DNA of 64,000 nucleotides. Origin: Cognatishimia sp. 1_MG-2023 (GTDB taxonomy: Bacteria; Pseudomonadota; Alphaproteobacteria; Rhodobacterales; Rhodobacteraceae). This document shows positions 36,720-45,616 of this stretch, in pieces. The translations under genes were made by a program, and so were the position numbers. The notes below the pieces were generated by a model, which saw nothing but the letters and a program-made list of their open reading frames with translations, was not told where the DNA came from and did not search any database. The stretch spans positions 1 to 64,000 of the forward strand of contig NZ_JAUORX010000001.1 of NCBI RefSeq assembly GCF_030548175.1, written 5' to 3'. The first letter of the stretch is position 1, and each line of letters begins with the position of its first letter.

Positions 36720-37961
36720 TCAAAGAAAATGTGATCCAAGCCCGAGGAGGGCTGCGATGAGCAAAACCAAAGGCAAAGACATCTTGCGCCAAATCAGCAA
36801 AACAGCCGCTATCAGCAATAAACCAAAGGCGATTGGCTGAAAGCTGCACCAGACCGGCAATGCTCCGAATTGAGTGACCGAAATTTCAGCAAACAAGACA
36901 TGAAGCGCGAACCAAATAGATAGATTTAGAATAACACCAACCACAGCAGAGGTGATCGCCTCGAGCGCGCCCTTGAGCCGGGGTTGGTCGAGCAACCATT
37001 CCACATAGGGAGCTGCTGCGAAAATCCATAGGAAACAAGGTGTAAAGGTGCACCATAACGTCAGGATGCCTGCCAATAGCATCAAGCCAATGCCGCCTTG
37101 TTGGTAGCCCGCCAAGAGACCCACAAATTCTGTCACAAGGATCAGCGGGCCGGGGGTGGTTTCGGCAAGGCCGAGCGCGTCGATCATCTGGGCCGTTGTG
37201 ATCCAACCATGCTCCACACTGACCGTTTGCGTCATATAGGCCAGAACGGCGTACGCGCCGCCAAAGGTGACAACCGCGAGCTTTGAGAAAAACAGCGCGA
37301 TGTCCGTTAGAAAACTGTGATCTATAAGGGCCACAACAGCAACAGGCGCGGCCCAAAGGGCGAGCCAGATGGCTAATGTTGGTAAGGTGTTTTCCTTGCG
37401 TGGCAAAGCGATTGACGACTGTGTTGCAGCCTGCGCCGGGCCAATCATGGCGCCAAACAGCGCCGCTGCTGCGACAATCAAGGGAAACGGCACTTGGGCG
37501 ACATAAATCGCAACAAAGGCGAGCGCGGCCAGCACCCAACTAGACGGTCTTTTAAGCGCTTTGTTGGAGACCTTCCAAAGCGCTTGTAAAACGACGATCA
37601 CGACAGCTGCCTTGATCCCAATAAACGCCGCTTGAACAGCGGGTAACGTGCCGTAATTCACGTAAAGTATTGCAAGTAGAAGGATGACAACTGCACCGGG
37701 AACGACAAAGAGCAAACCCGCGATCAAACCGCCCAATATACCCTTCATCCGCCACCCGGAATAGGTGGCAAGCTGCATGGCCTCAGGCCCCGGCAGCAAC
37801 ATGCAAAAAGACAAAGCGCCTAAGAATTGTTTTTCGCTCATCCAAGGGCGATCTTCGACCAACTCCTTGTGCATCAACGCAATTTGCGCGGCCGGACCAC
37901 CGAACGACAACATTCCAATGCGCCCAAAGACGCGCCAAATTTCAGCCATTGAAGGGGACAT
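36720..37961 (-). CDS. chrA: Chromate transporter ChrA
   Basis: A 413-residue polytopic membrane protein of the CHR family with two homologous halves. Each half begins with a conserved motif: FGGPAAQIALMHKELVEDRP in the first and the FGGAYAVLAYM segment in the second. LPGPEAMQLATYSGWRM and ETTPGPLILVTEFVG are the paired conserved loops. It exports chromate, and some members may move sulfate. Its start shares one base with the stop of the upstream chrB-like gene. Confidence 0.93.
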   Translation of the reverse strand: MSPSMAEIWRVFGRIGMLSFGGPAAQIALMHKELVEDRPWMSEKQFLGALSFCMLLPGPEAMQLATYSGWRMKGILGGLIAGLLFVVPGAVVILLLAILYVNYGTLPAVQAAFIGIKAAVVIVVLQALWKVSNKALKRPSSWVLAALAFVAIYVAQVPFPLIVAAAALFGAMIGPAQAATQSSIALPRKENTLPTLAIWLALWAAPVAVVALIDHSFLTDIALFFSKLAVVTFGGAYAVLAYMTQTVSVEHGWITTAQMIDALGLAETTPGPLILVTEFVGLLAGYQQGGIGLMLLAGILTLWCTFTPCFLWIFAAAPYVEWLLDQPRLKGALEAITSAVVGVILNLSIWFALHVLFAEISVTQFGALPVWCSFQPIAFGLLLIAAVLLIWRKMSLPLVLLIAALLGLGSHFL

Positions 37962-38767
37962 TACTTATCTCCGTTTGACACGGGCCAATCGTGACTTTCG
38001 CTAAAGGCATCTCGCGCCCAACGATAAAGCGCATCGTAGATAGAAAGGCCAGCCTCTAGCTGCTGCGTGTCATTCTTATATTGCCGCGATAACCCTGTTG
38101 AAATGGCCAGCAATCCAGCGGCTTGGGGCGCTAAGTCATGGCGATTGGTATCGGCGGCACGCACCACCAGCGCAAGTCGATCTAACGCCTCGTGCGCAAT
38201 ACCAAATCGGCGGATCATAGTATCAAAGGTGCAAAGCTCGCCATCATGCGTCCAAGGCCCAGCGTCGGTGTCAAACGGTGTGGCATCAAAGCGTTCTGCG
38301 ACAGCGGTCACTTCGGATGGCGGGACAAAAAGAAACTGTGCCGCGGGATCAACAAAGCGCCGGATCAGCCAAGGACAAGCGATCCGATCGATTTTTGGAC
38401 GATGTCTAGTCACCCAAAGCGATGATGGCAGGGGCGCCATAGCGGTAGGCACAGCAGGCAATTGCGCCGCCTGCCACGCGAGATGCCCGCCTGCCAAAAC
38501 TTCTGCATCAATACCTTGGGACAACAGCCAAGCCGTAACGCCAAAGCTAAGTTTTTTACCTTTTTGGCAGATGATAACCGCTTTTTGGCCTGTCAATTTG
38601 GCCGCTAATGCAGGCAACTCTGTATGGGAATGCCGAAACGAGGTTGGTACAAAACTTGGGTCAGCATCGACATCTTCGTCAATGCGTACATCCACAAGGG
38701 CAGGGCAGTCAGGTGTCCCCACCAAACGCATCAGTTTTTCTGGGGAAATTTCGTTAAAGCCAGGCAT
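37961..38767 (-). CDS. Rhodanese-ChrB fusion protein, chromate resistance
   Basis: A 268-residue protein. Residues about 10-105 form a rhodanese-like domain with the active cysteine in VIICQKGKKLSFG. From about residue 120 the ChrB C-terminal domain follows with LWVTRHRPKIDRIACPWLIR and FDTMIRRFGI. ChrB proteins accompany ChrA in chromate resistance and can act as chromate-responsive regulators. This version has a rhodanese in place of the usual ChrB N-terminal part. GGAAGGA precedes the ATG at 38767. It is coupled to chrA. Confidence 0.88.
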   Translation of the reverse strand: MPGFNEISPEKLMRLVGTPDCPALVDVRIDEDVDADPSFVPTSFRHSHTELPALAAKLTGQKAVIICQKGKKLSFGVTAWLLSQGIDAEVLAGGHLAWQAAQLPAVPTAMAPLPSSLWVTRHRPKIDRIACPWLIRRFVDPAAQFLFVPPSEVTAVAERFDATPFDTDAGPWTHDGELCTFDTMIRRFGIAHEALDRLALVVRAADTNRHDLAPQAAGLLAISTGLSRQYKNDTQQLEAGLSIYDALYRWARDAFSESHDWPVSNGDK

Positions 38768-38881
38768 AGGGCATCCTTCCAAACGTTAAGAGGATGCGAT
38801 TAGTGGCCTTAGCCTCACGGGGAAATCGCGGCCCCCATAGGTCTTTGGGTGCCACGATTTTCAGATTGCGTCAAGGGCACG

Positions 38882-39310
38882 CTAGGAAAGACTTTGCCCG
38901 GAAAGGCACAATGCCAACGACATTTCTGGCAATTGACCGAGTTGTTCAAAAAAACCGAAAAAGTCAAAGTTGTTATAGGCTTCGACCATTTTATCGCCTT
39001 CGTACCGAACGCAGACTTGGCCCATCACATTGATCGGCGCGCTATTGTGTGCCGCACGTGCTTTCACGCGATACAGCCCCTGAACCCAGTCACCCGTTTG
39101 CGTCATCTTTACCAGTGAAAAATCGATATCTTCGATCAACTCGTTCACCATAGGTACAAAGTCTTTAAAATCACCTGAGCCAAGCGCCATATCTGGCATA
39201 AGGCCATTCGCCTCGGTTTCCGGTTCAAACATTTCGTCAACTGCGTCTAGATCATATTCATTCCAGACCCTTTGAAACCACTCAATCAGCAAGTCTTGCT
39301 CTTTGGTCAT
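38882..39310 (-). CDS. SnoaL/NTF2-like protein
   Basis: A 142-residue protein with the NTF2-like cone fold pattern: EWFQRVWNEYDLDAVDEMFEP at the start (shown by its WFQRVWNE core), then DFVPMVNELIEDIDFSL, and the ending WEAY/FDFFGFFEQLG-like strand. SnoaL-like proteins are small enzymes or ligand binders of diverse role, commonly acting on polyketide-like or steroid substrates. No partner is visible. GGGAG precedes the ATG at 39310. It is located just downstream of the tmRNA gene on the same strand. Confidence 0.7.
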   Translation of the reverse strand: MTKEQDLLIEWFQRVWNEYDLDAVDEMFEPETEANGLMPDMALGSGDFKDFVPMVNELIEDIDFSLVKMTQTGDWVQGLYRVKARAAHNSAPINVMGQVCVRYEGDKMVEAYNNFDFFGFFEQLGQLPEMSLALCLSGQSLS

Positions 39311-39399
39311 CAAAGCTCTCCCTTTCAAAGCTCACTTTGAGACAAAGGAAAGCTGAAACTGATGGAGATCAGGTAAACAAAACAGAAATTCATGTGAAA

Positions 39400-39712
39400 G
39401 CGCAGGTTTCTGTTGCCAGGTACCTGCAAACCCCGCCTAAAGCAGCTAGCGATAGGACTTAAGTTTCAGTATCTCCGACCGCTTACGCGGCCATTGCTAC
39501 TGGAGCACGATTGTCATTTGCAATTGTACAAGTTTCGCCGATAACGGTGGCAGACAGCCGAAACAAAGCTAACCCCTTTAGACGTTCGTCGATCCTATTT
39601 CGTCCCCATCCGACCCCAAATGAAGGTTGATTGGTGGAGACGCCGGGTACCGCCCCCGGGTCCGATCCGCTTATTATGAGCGCGTTTATGTTCATAGCCC
39701 CCGAAGGAGCAC
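39400..39712 (-). ncRNA. ssrA: Two-piece (circularly permuted) transfer-messenger RNA
   Basis: Rescues stalled ribosomes and tags nascent proteins. On the minus strand the acceptor piece comes first, ending at 39632 with CGTCTCCACCA; its T-arm CCGGG-GGCGGTA-CCCGG has the unusual loop of split tmRNAs. After a 24-base intervening segment the coding piece starts at 39607 with GGGGACG, which pairs base for base (one G-T) with CGTCTCC. The tag reads ANDNRAPVAMAA followed by TAA (39521-39483). A late hairpin GCAGGT/ACCTGC lies at 39427-39402. Outer ends are approximate. Open frames overlapping this region are artefacts. Confidence 0.95.
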
Positions 39713-39921
39713 ATCTGAGATAGGCGGCCCGAGGAAGATTTGCAAGCACATGTCTGGGAAATGCTTGCGTTTTCAGTGAAAAAATTCACTAAGCTCGCCG
39801 AATTATCCAAAAGATTTTGACATCTTACCCAACGTCGCCTGTTAGCATGCTCGTAGTTAGAAAATTGAACGGTTAGGATATCTTTGAGGGTCATTCAGCA
39901 ACGCTGAAGAGGGAGGATAAC

Positions 39922-40923
39922 ATGTCTGATACATTCAAAGCACTTGTCGTTCGTAAAGACGAAGCAGACGGTAAAACCAATGCGCGGATTGAAACGTTAA
40001 CGCAGGCTGACTTGCCTGACGGCGATGTTCTTGTTGCTGTCGAGTATTCCACGGTGAATTACAAAGATGGCCTGTGCCTAGGGGCAGGCGGCGGCCTCGT
40101 GCGAACCTATCCACATGTGCCCGGCATTGATTTTGCGGGCACGGTACTGGAAAGCCAGGATGAGCGTTATTCCAAGGGCGATAAGGTTGTCCTAACCGGC
40201 TGGCGTGTCGGTGAAATCCACTGGGGCGGCTATGCGCAACAGGCACGGGTCAAGGCCGATTGGCTGGTTCCTTTGCCCGATAGTTTATCCACTCGACTGG
40301 CGATGGCCATTGGTACAGCTGGCTTCACCGCGATGCTGGCTATTCTAGCACTTGAAGATCACGGGCTAAAACCCGGAACTTCCCCAGTTTTGGTGACAGG
40401 TGCCGCTGGCGGTGTAGGTTCCGTTGCAACGGCAATTTTGGCGAACCTTGGATATGAGGTGGCGGGCGTCACAGGCCGGCCTGATAGCGCTGATTACATC
40501 CGTAGCCTTGGCGCGACACAGATTGTGCCACGGGAAGAGCTTAGCGAAACAACAAAGCGTCCACTTGAGAAAGAAACTTGGTCCGGCTGTATTGATGCGG
40601 TTGGTGGTGCGATGCTGGCACGGGTCCTTGGGCAGATTTGCTACGGTGGTTCCGTCGCAGCAATTGGTTTAGCGGGTGGCGCGAATTTACCGGCGACCGT
40701 TGTCCCATTTTTACTGCGCGGCGTGAACTTGCTGGGTATTGATTCAGTCATGCAGCCCTTTGAGAAACGCGAACGGGCATGGCAGCGGTTAGCGCGCGAT
40801 TTGCCACTAGATAAGTTGGAAAGCATGATCCATCCAGCAACCTTGGCCGATTTACCGAACCTTGGCCGCGATATTTTGGCCGGACAGGTACAGGGCCGCG
40901 TTGTCGTGGATGTGAATGCCTGA
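39922..40923 (+). CDS. acuI: AcuI/YhdH-type quinone oxidoreductase, probable acryloyl-CoA reductase
   Basis: A 333-residue medium-chain reductase without structural zinc cysteines. The YhdH/AcuI markers are VEYSTVNYKDGLCL, HVPGIDFAGTV and VLVTGAAGGVGSVA for NADPH. GWRVGEIHWGGYAQQARV is also typical. AcuI reduces acryloyl-CoA to propionyl-CoA, the detoxifying step of DMSP breakdown in marine roseobacters. No other DMSP gene is nearby, so the substrate is inferred from similarity. GAGGGAGGA lies upstream of the ATG. Confidence 0.85.
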   Translation: MSDTFKALVVRKDEADGKTNARIETLTQADLPDGDVLVAVEYSTVNYKDGLCLGAGGGLVRTYPHVPGIDFAGTVLESQDERYSKGDKVVLTGWRVGEIHWGGYAQQARVKADWLVPLPDSLSTRLAMAIGTAGFTAMLAILALEDHGLKPGTSPVLVTGAAGGVGSVATAILANLGYEVAGVTGRPDSADYIRSLGATQIVPREELSETTKRPLEKETWSGCIDAVGGAMLARVLGQICYGGSVAAIGLAGGANLPATVVPFLLRGVNLLGIDSVMQPFEKRERAWQRLARDLPLDKLESMIHPATLADLPNLGRDILAGQVQGRVVVDVNA

Positions 40924-40984
40924 CGGCTGGTGTATTAATCGGGCAGGCGGCAAGTGCTGCCTGCGATTCTGAAAGGCCAAAACG

Positions 40985-41401
40985 ATGCAATACGATCCAG
41001 AGAACATCTTTGCTAAAATTCTACGTGCGGAAATTCCAAACGAGAAACTGTATGAAGACGATCATACCTATGTTTTCATGGATATTATGCCACGCGCCGA
41101 CGGGCATTGCCTTGTCATCCCAAAGACTCCTGCCCGTAACATGCTGGACGCCAGCCCCGAACAACTGGCCGCGTGCATCGCGACCGTTCAGAAAATGGGC
41201 CATGCTGTCATGAAAGCATTTGATGCCGAAGGTGTGACCATTCAGCAGTTCAATGAAGCCGCCGGTGGACAAGAAGTGTTTCACCTGCATTACCACGTTC
41301 TGCCACGCCGAGAAGGCCTACCAATGCGCCCACCGGGAACAATGGCAGATTTCGATGTGCTGAAAGATCAGGCGGATAAAATCCGCGCAGCGCTAGCTTA
41401 A
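40985..41401 (+). CDS. HIT-family (Hint-like) nucleotide hydrolase
   Basis: A 138-residue protein with the histidine triad HLHYHVLPR (HxHxH type) near residue 100 and the typical opening NIFAKILRAEIPNEKLYEDD. It is most like Hint, which hydrolyses nucleoside phosphoramidates and acyl-adenylates. It follows acuI by 61 bases and ends at a terminator hairpin. Confidence 0.93.
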   Translation: MQYDPENIFAKILRAEIPNEKLYEDDHTYVFMDIMPRADGHCLVIPKTPARNMLDASPEQLAACIATVQKMGHAVMKAFDAEGVTIQQFNEAAGGQEVFHLHYHVLPRREGLPMRPPGTMADFDVLKDQADKIRAALA

Positions 41402-41449
41402 CCATCGCTTCCACTTATTTCTGTAAATAATTGAATATAGACTGATTTT

Positions 41450-41490
41450 CCGGCACTTCGTTTCATTAAATGAGGTGCCGGTTTCGTTTT
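41450..41490 (+). terminator. Terminator after the HIT gene
   Basis: CCGGCAC and GGTGCCGG pair around a central TTCGTTTC...AAATGA region that extends the stem, followed by TTTCGTTTT. It lies about 50 bases after the HIT stop. Confidence 0.7.
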
Positions 41491-41609
41491 GCAGCAGTGA
41501 AAAAAACTTCTACTTCATTCACCTGAAATGAAATAATTTCTGACGCAGATAATCCAGTAATTGAATTTAAACGGAATATGGCTTTCAGTCATCGGAGAAA
41601 GGATTCTCC

Positions 41610-42830
41610 ATGACTTTAGATCTCGAGTTTGTGCGCAATCAATTCCCCGCATTTCAGGAGGCCAGCCTGAAAGATCAGGCCTTTTTTGAAAACGCTGGCG
41701 GATCCTATACCTGCAAACACGTGATTGATCGGCTGACGCGGTATTATCATCAACGCAAAGTACAGCCCTATGCGCCTTATGCGGCAAGCGAAGCCGCCGG
41801 AGCTGAGATGGACGAGGCCCGCGCGCGCATGGCAGCATGGATGGGTGTTGATACTGATGAAATCAGCTTTGGCCCCTCAACGACGCAAAACACATATGTA
41901 TTGGCGCAAGCCTTTCGCCACTGGCTGAAACCGGGCGATACCATCATCGTGACGAACCAAGATCATGAGGCCAACACAGGCCCATGGCGCCGTTTAGCTG
42001 ATGCGGGCATTACGATACGCGAATGGGCGATTGATCCGGAAACCGGTCATCTGAATCCAGAAACACTGGCGAATTTGCTAGATGATAGTGTGCGATTGGT
42101 GTGTTTTCCGCATTGTTCCAACATAGTCGGCGAAATTAACCCGGTGGCAGAGATTACTTCACTGGCCCATGCAGCAGGGGCATTTGTCTGCGTGGATGGC
42201 GTAAGTTATGCATCGCATGGCATCCCGAATGTTGGCGCGCTAGGGGCAGATATCTATCTGTTTTCAAGCTATAAAACCTATGGCCCGCACCAAGGGGTGA
42301 TGGCAATCCGCCGGACTTTGGGTCAACTTTTACCGAACCAAGGGCATTTCTTTAACGGCGATGTTTTGTACAAACGGTTTACACCTGCTGGCCCAGATCA
42401 CGCACAGGTCGCTGCTTGCGCTGGCATGATCGACTATTTTGAAGCACTGGCGGCGCATCATGATCTTAGCGGTAGCCCGGATGAAATTGCACAGGATGTG
42501 AATGCCCTGATGCGCACGCATGAAATCGAGGCGTTGCAGCCGCTATTGGATTACCTATCCGAAAAGAACACCGTTCGACTGCTTGGCCCGAACGACGCAA
42601 AACTGCGCGCGCCCACAGTTGCCATTGCAACGCAGAAGGACCCACATGCAATTGCGCTGTCTTTAGCTGACAAGGGGATCATGGCTGGCGCTGGGGATTT
42701 TTATGCGGTCCGCGCCCTACAGGCGCAGAACGTAGCACCAATGCCCGGAGTGCTACGACTTAGTTTTGTTCACTACACAACAAAAGCAGAGGTCGATAAG
42801 CTTTTGAACGCACTGGAAGAAACGCTTTAG
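41610..42830 (+). CDS. Class V aminotransferase, cysteine-desulfurase-like
   Basis: A 406-residue PLP enzyme of the class V aminotransferase fold. QAFFENAGGSYTC replaces the usual LDNAAT opening, VCVDGVSYASHGIP has the PLP-binding Asp, and the Schiff-base lysine is in SSYKTYGPHQG. The C-terminal half lacks a clear SufS- or IscS-like cysteine loop. This resembles the cysteine desulfurase-like (VC1184) family whose reaction is not settled. It stands alone downstream of the HIT terminator, with its own 200-base spacer. Confidence 0.85.
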   Translation: MTLDLEFVRNQFPAFQEASLKDQAFFENAGGSYTCKHVIDRLTRYYHQRKVQPYAPYAASEAAGAEMDEARARMAAWMGVDTDEISFGPSTTQNTYVLAQAFRHWLKPGDTIIVTNQDHEANTGPWRRLADAGITIREWAIDPETGHLNPETLANLLDDSVRLVCFPHCSNIVGEINPVAEITSLAHAAGAFVCVDGVSYASHGIPNVGALGADIYLFSSYKTYGPHQGVMAIRRTLGQLLPNQGHFFNGDVLYKRFTPAGPDHAQVAACAGMIDYFEALAAHHDLSGSPDEIAQDVNALMRTHEIEALQPLLDYLSEKNTVRLLGPNDAKLRAPTVAIATQKDPHAIALSLADKGIMAGAGDFYAVRALQAQNVAPMPGVLRLSFVHYTTKAEVDKLLNALEETL

Positions 42831-42933
42831 GCCCGGAGAGCACAACTTGCGGTTAAGAAATTGCAAAGACTTGCATCTAATCCGGTGCGCCCGCTAGAAT
42901 TGAGCCAGAGATTCCTCAATACGAGCGCCCAAG

Positions 42934-43374
42934 ATGCCAACCGCCGCTAAATTGACTGCAGCTATTACCCTCGCATTACTTGCGGCGATCGTATCTGAAT
43001 TGTTCAAGCCGCAAATGCCAGAAGGTTTTGCATTTGGTTATTTCAGCTATGTAAACATGGCCTTTGCTGCGGTGCTGGGCTGGAAGATTATTGGCAGCCG
43101 TGCTGGCGAAGGCATTATGCGCGGCATCAACAATGGCATCACAGGCATGCTTGCGATGGTTCTGGTTTTGCTGTTCGCGCATTCCAGCCGGTTGATGTTC
43201 TACAATTCACTTAATCTGCGCTACGACAGCACAGCTGAGGCTATTCAATCAATTTTTGGTATGATGCTGGAATACGGGTTGTTATTGCTGACTCCACAAA
43301 TACTCACAACCTTGCTCGTCGGCGCATTGATCTCTGGTCTCATGACCGAGGCGACGTCTCGACGCTGGAGATAA
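42934..43374 (+). CDS. trgA: TrgA-family membrane protein
   Basis: A 146-residue membrane protein with four hydrophobic segments. MPTAAKLTAAITLALLAAIV at the start, the GFAFGYFSYVNMAFAAVLGW loop and IIGSRAG are the TrgA pattern known from Rhodobacter, where trgA, trgB and cysK together contribute to tellurite resistance. The same three genes follow here in the same order. The molecular role of TrgA is unknown. Confidence 0.9.
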   Translation: MPTAAKLTAAITLALLAAIVSELFKPQMPEGFAFGYFSYVNMAFAAVLGWKIIGSRAGEGIMRGINNGITGMLAMVLVLLFAHSSRLMFYNSLNLRYDSTAEAIQSIFGMMLEYGLLLLTPQILTTLLVGALISGLMTEATSRRWR

Positions 43375-43377
43375 ATT

Positions 43378-44508
43378 TTGTCGACATTGTTTTTTTACGG
43401 AACCCTTCGGCATGTTCCGTTGCTTGAAATCGTCTTGGGCCGCGCGCTGGCTGCCGGCGAAATGTCCAAAGCAATGGTGCAAGGTTTCAGCGTCCGAAAT
43501 GTTCAGAACGAAGATTTTCCAATTATCATTCAAGATGACTCCGCAAACCAAGCAGAGGGATTGATTTTACGTGATTTGTCAGAAGTAGATGTTGCGCGTC
43601 TGAACTTCTACGAGGGCGGCTTTGACTACCAATTGCGGCAAATAGCTGTCCAAAGTGATCTTGGAACCGAGCAGGCACAGGTCTATTTCCCGGAGCCGGG
43701 AAAGTGGACACCGGTGGATCAGTGGTCGCTTACTTCTTGGCAGGAAAAATGGGGTTCGCTGACCTGTTTTGCAGCTAAAGAAGCCATGACATATTTTGGC
43801 ACTCGCACGGATGCTGAATTTGATTTCATGTTTCCAATGATACGCGTACGCGCCGCTGCTAAAGTGAACGCTGCGGCGGATAACCCGGCCTACAGCCCAA
43901 GTGGCTTTACGCGCGATGATGTGACGGATCTTGGCACTCAAAGACCATTCACAGGCTTTTTCGGAATTGAAGAGCACAATTTTACGTTTCGCCAATATGA
44001 TGGCAAGCAAAGCGCACCTGTTAAGCGGGAAATATTTGCGGGCACGGATGCCTCTATCGTTTTGCCGTATGATCCCATCAGAGATCGCGTTATGTTGGTC
44101 GAGCAATTCCGACCTGGTCCTTATGCCCGTAATGACGCGACACCGTGGATGCTGGAACCCATCGCTGGGCGCGTCGATGCAGGTGAAACACCCGAAGAAA
44201 CCGCATATCGCGAAGCTGAAGAAGAGGCTGGGATCACTTTAAGCGATCTGCACGTTGTCGCAAAAGCTTACGCCTCGCCGGGATGCAGCACCGAGTATTT
44301 TAACATATTCGTAGGGGCCGCGGATTTACCGGATGATATTGTTGGGATCAATGGATTGGAGTCTGAAGCAGAAGACATCAAATCCTATTTATTCTCATTT
44401 GACGAGCTCATGACCATGATCGACACGCAACAAGCAGCCAATACACCGCTGGTTTTGGCTGGGCTTTGGTTAGCACGTCACCGTGATCGCTTGCGTTCCA
44501 TGGCTTGA
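43378..44508 (+). CDS. trgB: TrgB: gamma-glutamylcyclotransferase-like plus Nudix domains
   Basis: A 376-residue fusion. The N-terminal part starts LFFYGTLRHVP, the YGTL motif of AIG2/gamma-glutamylcyclotransferase-like proteins. After about residue 180 comes a Nudix domain with the box GRVDAGETPEETAYREAEEE (GX5EX7REUXEEXGU), similar to ADP-ribose pyrophosphatase. The start is TTG at 43378, three bases after the trgA stop; no other start fits the YGTL domain. In Rhodobacter trgB contributes to tellurite resistance. The exact substrates are unknown. Confidence 0.9.
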   Translation: MSTLFFYGTLRHVPLLEIVLGRALAAGEMSKAMVQGFSVRNVQNEDFPIIIQDDSANQAEGLILRDLSEVDVARLNFYEGGFDYQLRQIAVQSDLGTEQAQVYFPEPGKWTPVDQWSLTSWQEKWGSLTCFAAKEAMTYFGTRTDAEFDFMFPMIRVRAAAKVNAAADNPAYSPSGFTRDDVTDLGTQRPFTGFFGIEEHNFTFRQYDGKQSAPVKREIFAGTDASIVLPYDPIRDRVMLVEQFRPGPYARNDATPWMLEPIAGRVDAGETPEETAYREAEEEAGITLSDLHVVAKAYASPGCSTEYFNIFVGAADLPDDIVGINGLESEAEDIKSYLFSFDELMTMIDTQQAANTPLVLAGLWLARHRDRLRSMA

Positions 44509-44575
44509 GTTCCAGCCGTATGCACCCTAGACATGCGATAGACGACTTAAAGACGATGTAAGGAAAGGCGCACCG

Positions 44576-45610
44576 ATGCGTATTGTACGAGATCTGGCAG
44601 ATGCCATTGGCAACACTCCTTTGATCCGGCTGAACAAAGCCAGCGAAGAAACCGGCTGTGAGATTCTCGGCAAGGCAGAGTTCATGAACCCCGGCCAATC
44701 CGTTAAAGACCGGGCCGCGCTTTACATCATCAAAGACGCCATCGCGCGCGGCGAGCTTCGCCCCGGTGGCACAATCGTTGAAGGCACAGCAGGTAACACC
44801 GGTATCGGTCTTGCTTTGGTTGGCGCCTCAATGGGCTTTAAGACCGTGATTGTTATTCCTGAGACGCAGAGCCAGGAAAAGAAAGACATGATCCGTCTGG
44901 CTGGTGCTGAATTGGTTCAGGTACCGGCTGCTCCGTATAAAAACCCAAACAACTATGTGCGCTACTCCGGTCGTTTGGCCGAAAAAATGGCACGGGAGTC
45001 AAACGAGGGCGTCATTTGGGCGAACCAGTTTGATAACGTGGCCAACCGTCAGGCGCATATCGAAACAACGGGCCCTGAGATTTGGGAACAAACTGGTGGC
45101 AAGGTCGACGGCTTTGTCTGTGCCGTTGGCTCTGGCGGCACGTTGGCCGGCGTTGGCCAAGCGTTGCAGCCAAAAGGCGTAAAAGTTGCGCTGGCTGATC
45201 CAATGGGCTCTGGGATGTTCACCATCTATCGCGATGGCGCTGCTGCTGCCGAAGGTGGCTCGATCACCGAAGGCATCGGGCAGGGGCGTATCACGGCCAA
45301 CCTCGAAGGGTTCACGCCGGATATGCTGTATCAGGTCACGGACCACGAAGCGTTGCCAGTTGTGTATGACATGCTGGAACACGAAGGCCTGTGCCTTGGT
45401 GGGTCAAGCGGTATCAACGTGGCTGGCGCTATCAAGATGGCCAAGGAAATGGGTCCGGGCCATACAATTGTAACCATGCTGTGCGACTACGGCACACGCT
45501 ATCAATCAAAACTGTTCAACCCGGAATTCCTTCGCGAAAAAGGTTTACCTGTTCCCGGTTGGTTGACCGACGCACCGGGAAGCATCCCTGGCGTATTTGA
45601 GGACGTGTAA
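44576..45610 (+). CDS. cysK: Cysteine synthase CysK
   Basis: O-acetylserine sulfhydrylase, making cysteine from O-acetylserine and sulfide. The 344-residue PLP protein has IGNTPLIRLNKAS, the Schiff-base lysine in NPGQSVKDRAAL, GTAGNTGIGLA (substrate loop) and GSSGINVAG near the end. It is slightly longer than CysK of E. coli. It follows trgAB, the order known from Rhodobacter, where cysK also contributes to tellurite resistance. Confidence 0.96.
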   Translation: MRIVRDLADAIGNTPLIRLNKASEETGCEILGKAEFMNPGQSVKDRAALYIIKDAIARGELRPGGTIVEGTAGNTGIGLALVGASMGFKTVIVIPETQSQEKKDMIRLAGAELVQVPAAPYKNPNNYVRYSGRLAEKMARESNEGVIWANQFDNVANRQAHIETTGPEIWEQTGGKVDGFVCAVGSGGTLAGVGQALQPKGVKVALADPMGSGMFTIYRDGAAAAEGGSITEGIGQGRITANLEGFTPDMLYQVTDHEALPVVYDMLEHEGLCLGGSSGINVAGAIKMAKEMGPGHTIVTMLCDYGTRYQSKLFNPEFLREKGLPVPGWLTDAPGSIPGVFEDV

Positions 45611-45616
45611 CCCCCT

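Noticed and set aside
39483-39894. Two overlapping minus-strand open frames of 88 and 99 codons
   Set aside because: Both overlap the tmRNA. The first ends with the tag peptide in frame only because the tag reading frame happens to be open upstream.
41610-42830. Third functional cysteine desulfurase
   Set aside because: The fold is right, but the catalytic cysteine loop of SufS or IscS is not visible, so only a class V aminotransferase call is justified.
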